A DNA stretch of 64,000 nucleotides from CBDBND01 sp965262665 (GTDB lineage Bacteria; Pseudomonadota; Alphaproteobacteria; Rhodospirillales; Rhodospirillaceae): NCBI GenBank assembly GCA_965262665.1, contig CBDHFR010000003.1, forward strand, positions 868,001 to 932,000. The letters are read 5' to 3'. Shown piece after piece: positions 61,773-64,000 of this stretch. The notes below the pieces were generated by a model. The model made no database searches. It saw nothing but the letters and a program-made list of their open reading frames with translations, and was not told where the DNA came from. The position numbers and the translations under genes are program-made. Numbering within the stretch: the first letter of the stretch is position 1; each line of letters starts with the position of its first letter.

Positions 61773-63541
61773 CTGTACAGACGCTTACGTACGTTTTCGT
61801 CGGCCTGACCTTCGGCATTTATATCGTCATCGCCCTATGGGCGCGGGCACGGTCCACAACCGACTTTTACGTGGCTGGAGGAGGGGTCAACCCGGTGGTC
61901 AACGGCATGGCCACGGCCGCCGATTGGATGAGCGCAGCCTCGTTTATATCCATGGCGGGAATTATCGCATTCATGGGCCGGGACGGTTCGGTCTATTTGC
62001 TGGGCTGGACCGGCGGCTATGTCCTGCTTGCACTTTTGCTGGCGCCATACTTGCGCAAGTTCGGCCAGTTCACCGTGCCGGACTTCATTGGTGAACGGTA
62101 TTACTCCAAAGCGGCACGGGTCGTTGCTGTCGTCTGTTTGGTGTTTATCTCATTCACCTACATTGCTGGGCAGATGCGCGGCGTCGGCATCGTCTTCTCC
62201 CGATTCTTGGAGGTGGATATTTCTTTAGGTGTGCTTATCGGTATGGGCATCGTGTTCATTTATGCGGTGCTCGGCGGCATGAAAGGCATCACCTATACCC
62301 AAGCGGCGCAGTATTGCGTGTTGATCTTCGCTTATATGGTGCCGGCAATTTTTATTTCGCTTTTGGTTTCCGGTTCCCCCATCCCCCAACTGGGTTTTGG
62401 CGGAACCTTGGCCGATGGTTCGGCGCGGCCAGTGCTGGAAACATTAGACGGCGTGCTCACCGACCTCGGTTTCAGTGCCTATACACAGGGAACAAAATCC
62501 ACCATCGATGTGTTTGCCATCACCGCTGCGTTGATGATCGGCACCGCCGGATTACCGCATGTGATCGTGCGCTTCTTTACAGTACCAAAGGTCTCCGACG
62601 CACGCCGTTCCGCCGGTTGGGCGTTGGTGTTCATTGCCATTCTTTATACCACCGCGCCCGCGGTCGCCGTGTTTGCGCGGCTGAATTTCGTCGAATCTGT
62701 CAACGAACAAGCCTATGCGGAAACCCCGGCCTGGTTCCGCAATTGGGAGGACATTGGCCTAATTGCCTGGCGCGACAAGAACGACGACGGTCTAGTGCAG
62801 TACCGCGCCGGCGACCCCTTCTCCGGTGCCCCGGTCTTTACCGATACCCGCGGCAGCCACGGCGAGCGTGTACTGACCAACGCCGAGACGGCCAACTTCA
62901 ACGAAGTCTATGTGGACCGTGACATTATCGTCCTTGCCAATCCGGAGATTGCCAACCTACCCAATTGGGTGATCGCTTTGGTCGCCGCCGGAGGACTGGC
63001 GGCTGCTTTGTCAACAGCAGCCGGTTTGCTACTAGTGATCTCTGCGGCGGTATCCCATGATTTGTTAAAGAAAACTTTGTCACCTGACCTCAGTGAGAAA
63101 CAGGAACTGCTCTACGCCCGCATTGCCATTGCGGTTGCTCTTGGTTTGGCGGGATTGTTCGGCATTTACCCACCAGCCTTTGTCGCACAAGTGGTGGCGT
63201 TTGCATTTGGCTTGGCTGCGGCGTCCCTGTTCCCCGCCATTCTTATGGGCGTGTTCTCAAAGCGCATGAATAAGGAAGGGGCGATCGCCGGCATGCTCAC
63301 CGGTCTGGTGTTTACCTTTGCCTACATCGTCTATTTCAAGTTCATCAGTCCCGAGTTGAATACGGCAGAGCACTGGCTGTTGGGTATTTCACCGGAAGGA
63401 ATCGGATTGGTAGGTGCAGGCTTGAACTTTGCCGTTGCGGCACTAATGATGCGCTTGACCACCGCCCCGCCTGAGTCCGTACAGGCTCTGGTCGATGACA
63501 TCCGGTTACCAGTAGGCGCCGGCGTCGCCCATCATCACTGA
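61769..63541 (+). CDS. Sodium:solute symporter, ActP/VC_2705 type
   Basis: 590 residues, about 13 membrane helices. TFGIYIVIALWARARSTTDFYVAGGGVNPVVNGMATAADWMSAASFISMAG is the standard SSS N-terminus; FADFIGERYYSKAARVVAV-like PDFIGERYYSKAARVVAV, FIYAVLGGMKGITYTQAAQY and GTAGLPHVIVRFFTVPKV follow. A 90-residue hydrophilic insert (WRDKNDDGLVQYRAGDPFSGAPV) with a DKNDDG calcium-binding-like loop is typical of the VC_2705 subfamily. Probable uptake of short-chain carboxylates with Na+. Confidence 0.92.
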   Translation: MTVQTLTYVFVGLTFGIYIVIALWARARSTTDFYVAGGGVNPVVNGMATAADWMSAASFISMAGIIAFMGRDGSVYLLGWTGGYVLLALLLAPYLRKFGQFTVPDFIGERYYSKAARVVAVVCLVFISFTYIAGQMRGVGIVFSRFLEVDISLGVLIGMGIVFIYAVLGGMKGITYTQAAQYCVLIFAYMVPAIFISLLVSGSPIPQLGFGGTLADGSARPVLETLDGVLTDLGFSAYTQGTKSTIDVFAITAALMIGTAGLPHVIVRFFTVPKVSDARRSAGWALVFIAILYTTAPAVAVFARLNFVESVNEQAYAETPAWFRNWEDIGLIAWRDKNDDGLVQYRAGDPFSGAPVFTDTRGSHGERVLTNAETANFNEVYVDRDIIVLANPEIANLPNWVIALVAAGGLAAALSTAAGLLLVISAAVSHDLLKKTLSPDLSEKQELLYARIAIAVALGLAGLFGIYPPAFVAQVVAFAFGLAAASLFPAILMGVFSKRMNKEGAIAGMLTGLVFTFAYIVYFKFISPELNTAEHWLLGISPEGIGLVGAGLNFAVAALMMRLTTAPPESVQALVDDIRLPVGAGVAHHH

Positions 63542-63542
63542 G

Positions 63543-63923
63543 TTAGGGGGCGTCGTCTGAACGCTTGGCGACAATCTCGTTGACCTTGCTGATGAGTTCG
63601 GTCGCGGGGGTATCTTTGCGCACGTAATCCGCAGCACCCAATTTCAGGCAGTCGTCAACGACGTCTGAGACTTCAACCAAAGTCAGCATGATGACGCAGG
63701 CGTTTTTATCTCGTTTGATAATTTCTTCGAGTGCCTCAGTGCCGCTCATTTTTGGCATGTCGATATCAAGCATGATGATGTCGGGCTGAAGCGAGGTGAA
63801 TTTATCGATCGCTTGTTCTCCGTTCACCGCCTCACCAATGACGTCATATCCCGCGGAGGTCAGAACGGCTTTCACCGTCATTCTCAAGGCTTCGTCGTCG
63901 TCCGCGACCAATACGGTTGCCAT
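63543..63923 (-). CDS. CheY-like response regulator, receiver domain only
   Basis: 126 residues from ATG 63923 (GGAGAG upstream). VLVADDDEALRMTVKAVL holds the acidic pair, PDIIMLDIDMPKMSGTEAL the phospho-accepting Asp, ACVIMLTLVE the conserved Thr and ADYVRKDTPATELI the Lys. No output domain. Transcribed towards the symporter gene, from which it is separated by one base; an unlinked kinase must phosphorylate it. The last ~75 bp of the window beyond it show no gene. Confidence 0.92.
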   Translation of the reverse strand: MATVLVADDDEALRMTVKAVLTSAGYDVIGEAVNGEQAIDKFTSLQPDIIMLDIDMPKMSGTEALEEIIKRDKNACVIMLTLVEVSDVVDDCLKLGAADYVRKDTPATELISKVNEIVAKRSDDAP

Positions 63924-64000
63924 GGTGCCACTCTCCAAAATAGCTTAGCTACACTACCCCCATCAATTGACAGGTCAAACACCCCCTTGATTGATTACAC

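Noticed and set aside
1..64000. CRISPR array, rRNA or origin of replication
   Set aside because: No regularly spaced repeats, rRNA-like sequence or DnaA-box cluster noticed when reading through the window.

Overview
The window looks like a GC-rich alphaproteobacterial chromosome, probably Rhodospirillales-like. Support: the hisC-tyrC block divergent from metX-metW and followed by a convergent methyltransferase, a DUF2125 protein, a DinB with an N-terminal CxxC zinc element, SufE, and a DUF4212/solute-symporter pair. This placement is inferred from gene content only.

Layout. 1-0.9 kb: 5' part of a leftward gene. 1.1-4.9 kb: tRNA-Arg(CCT) followed by a decayed island (two broken P4-type integrases, a Cys-rich protein, an IS21 scar, an AlpA regulator whose frame runs into a decapitated flavin monooxygenase). 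4.9-18.4 kb (+): a catabolic-looking cluster with VOC protein, two long methyltransferases each followed by one or two members of a ~110-residue protein family, MmgE/PrpD, hot-dog thioesterase, isocitrate-lyase/PEP-mutase family enzyme, GST, GFA protein and three tandem acyl-CoA-dehydrogenase-like flavoproteins. 18.4-28.5 kb: ChaC pseudogene, an ISAs1-family insertion with a 10-bp target duplication, DUF2125, FMO, GST and the conserved tyrC-hisC / metX-metW block. 28.5-46.2 kb (-): a second catabolic cluster (flavin monooxygenase, aldehyde dehydrogenase, dienelactone hydrolase, FAD-linked oxidase, branched-chain-type ABC importer, two or three amidohydrolases, DUF59, acyl-CoA ligase, isochorismatase-fold hydrolase) interrupted by IS630 and by a 2.7-kb insertion that removed livH, the 5' part of livM and the 3' part of livK. 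46.4-64 kb: gamma-glutamyltransferase, secreted VOC, PAS and cupin proteins, a GGDEF/EAL-type protein with an in-frame stop, TPR proteins, SufE, an IS21/IS630/PAS mosaic, ABC exporter, ChaC, DinB, a membrane-associated protein, a solute symporter pair and a CheY-like regulator.

Two themes stand out. First, decay: at least six genes carry one in-frame stop without loss of frame, six single-locus frameshifts are visible (most at short homopolymers), and three mobile-element genes are fused in frame to host genes. Either the region is actively eroding or the assembly carries errors. Second, an apparently undescribed module: a ~375-residue methyltransferase with a conserved N-terminal extension, paired twice with a family of small acidic proteins. 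Glutathione-related genes are also unusually dense (two ChaC, GGT, two GST, GFA).
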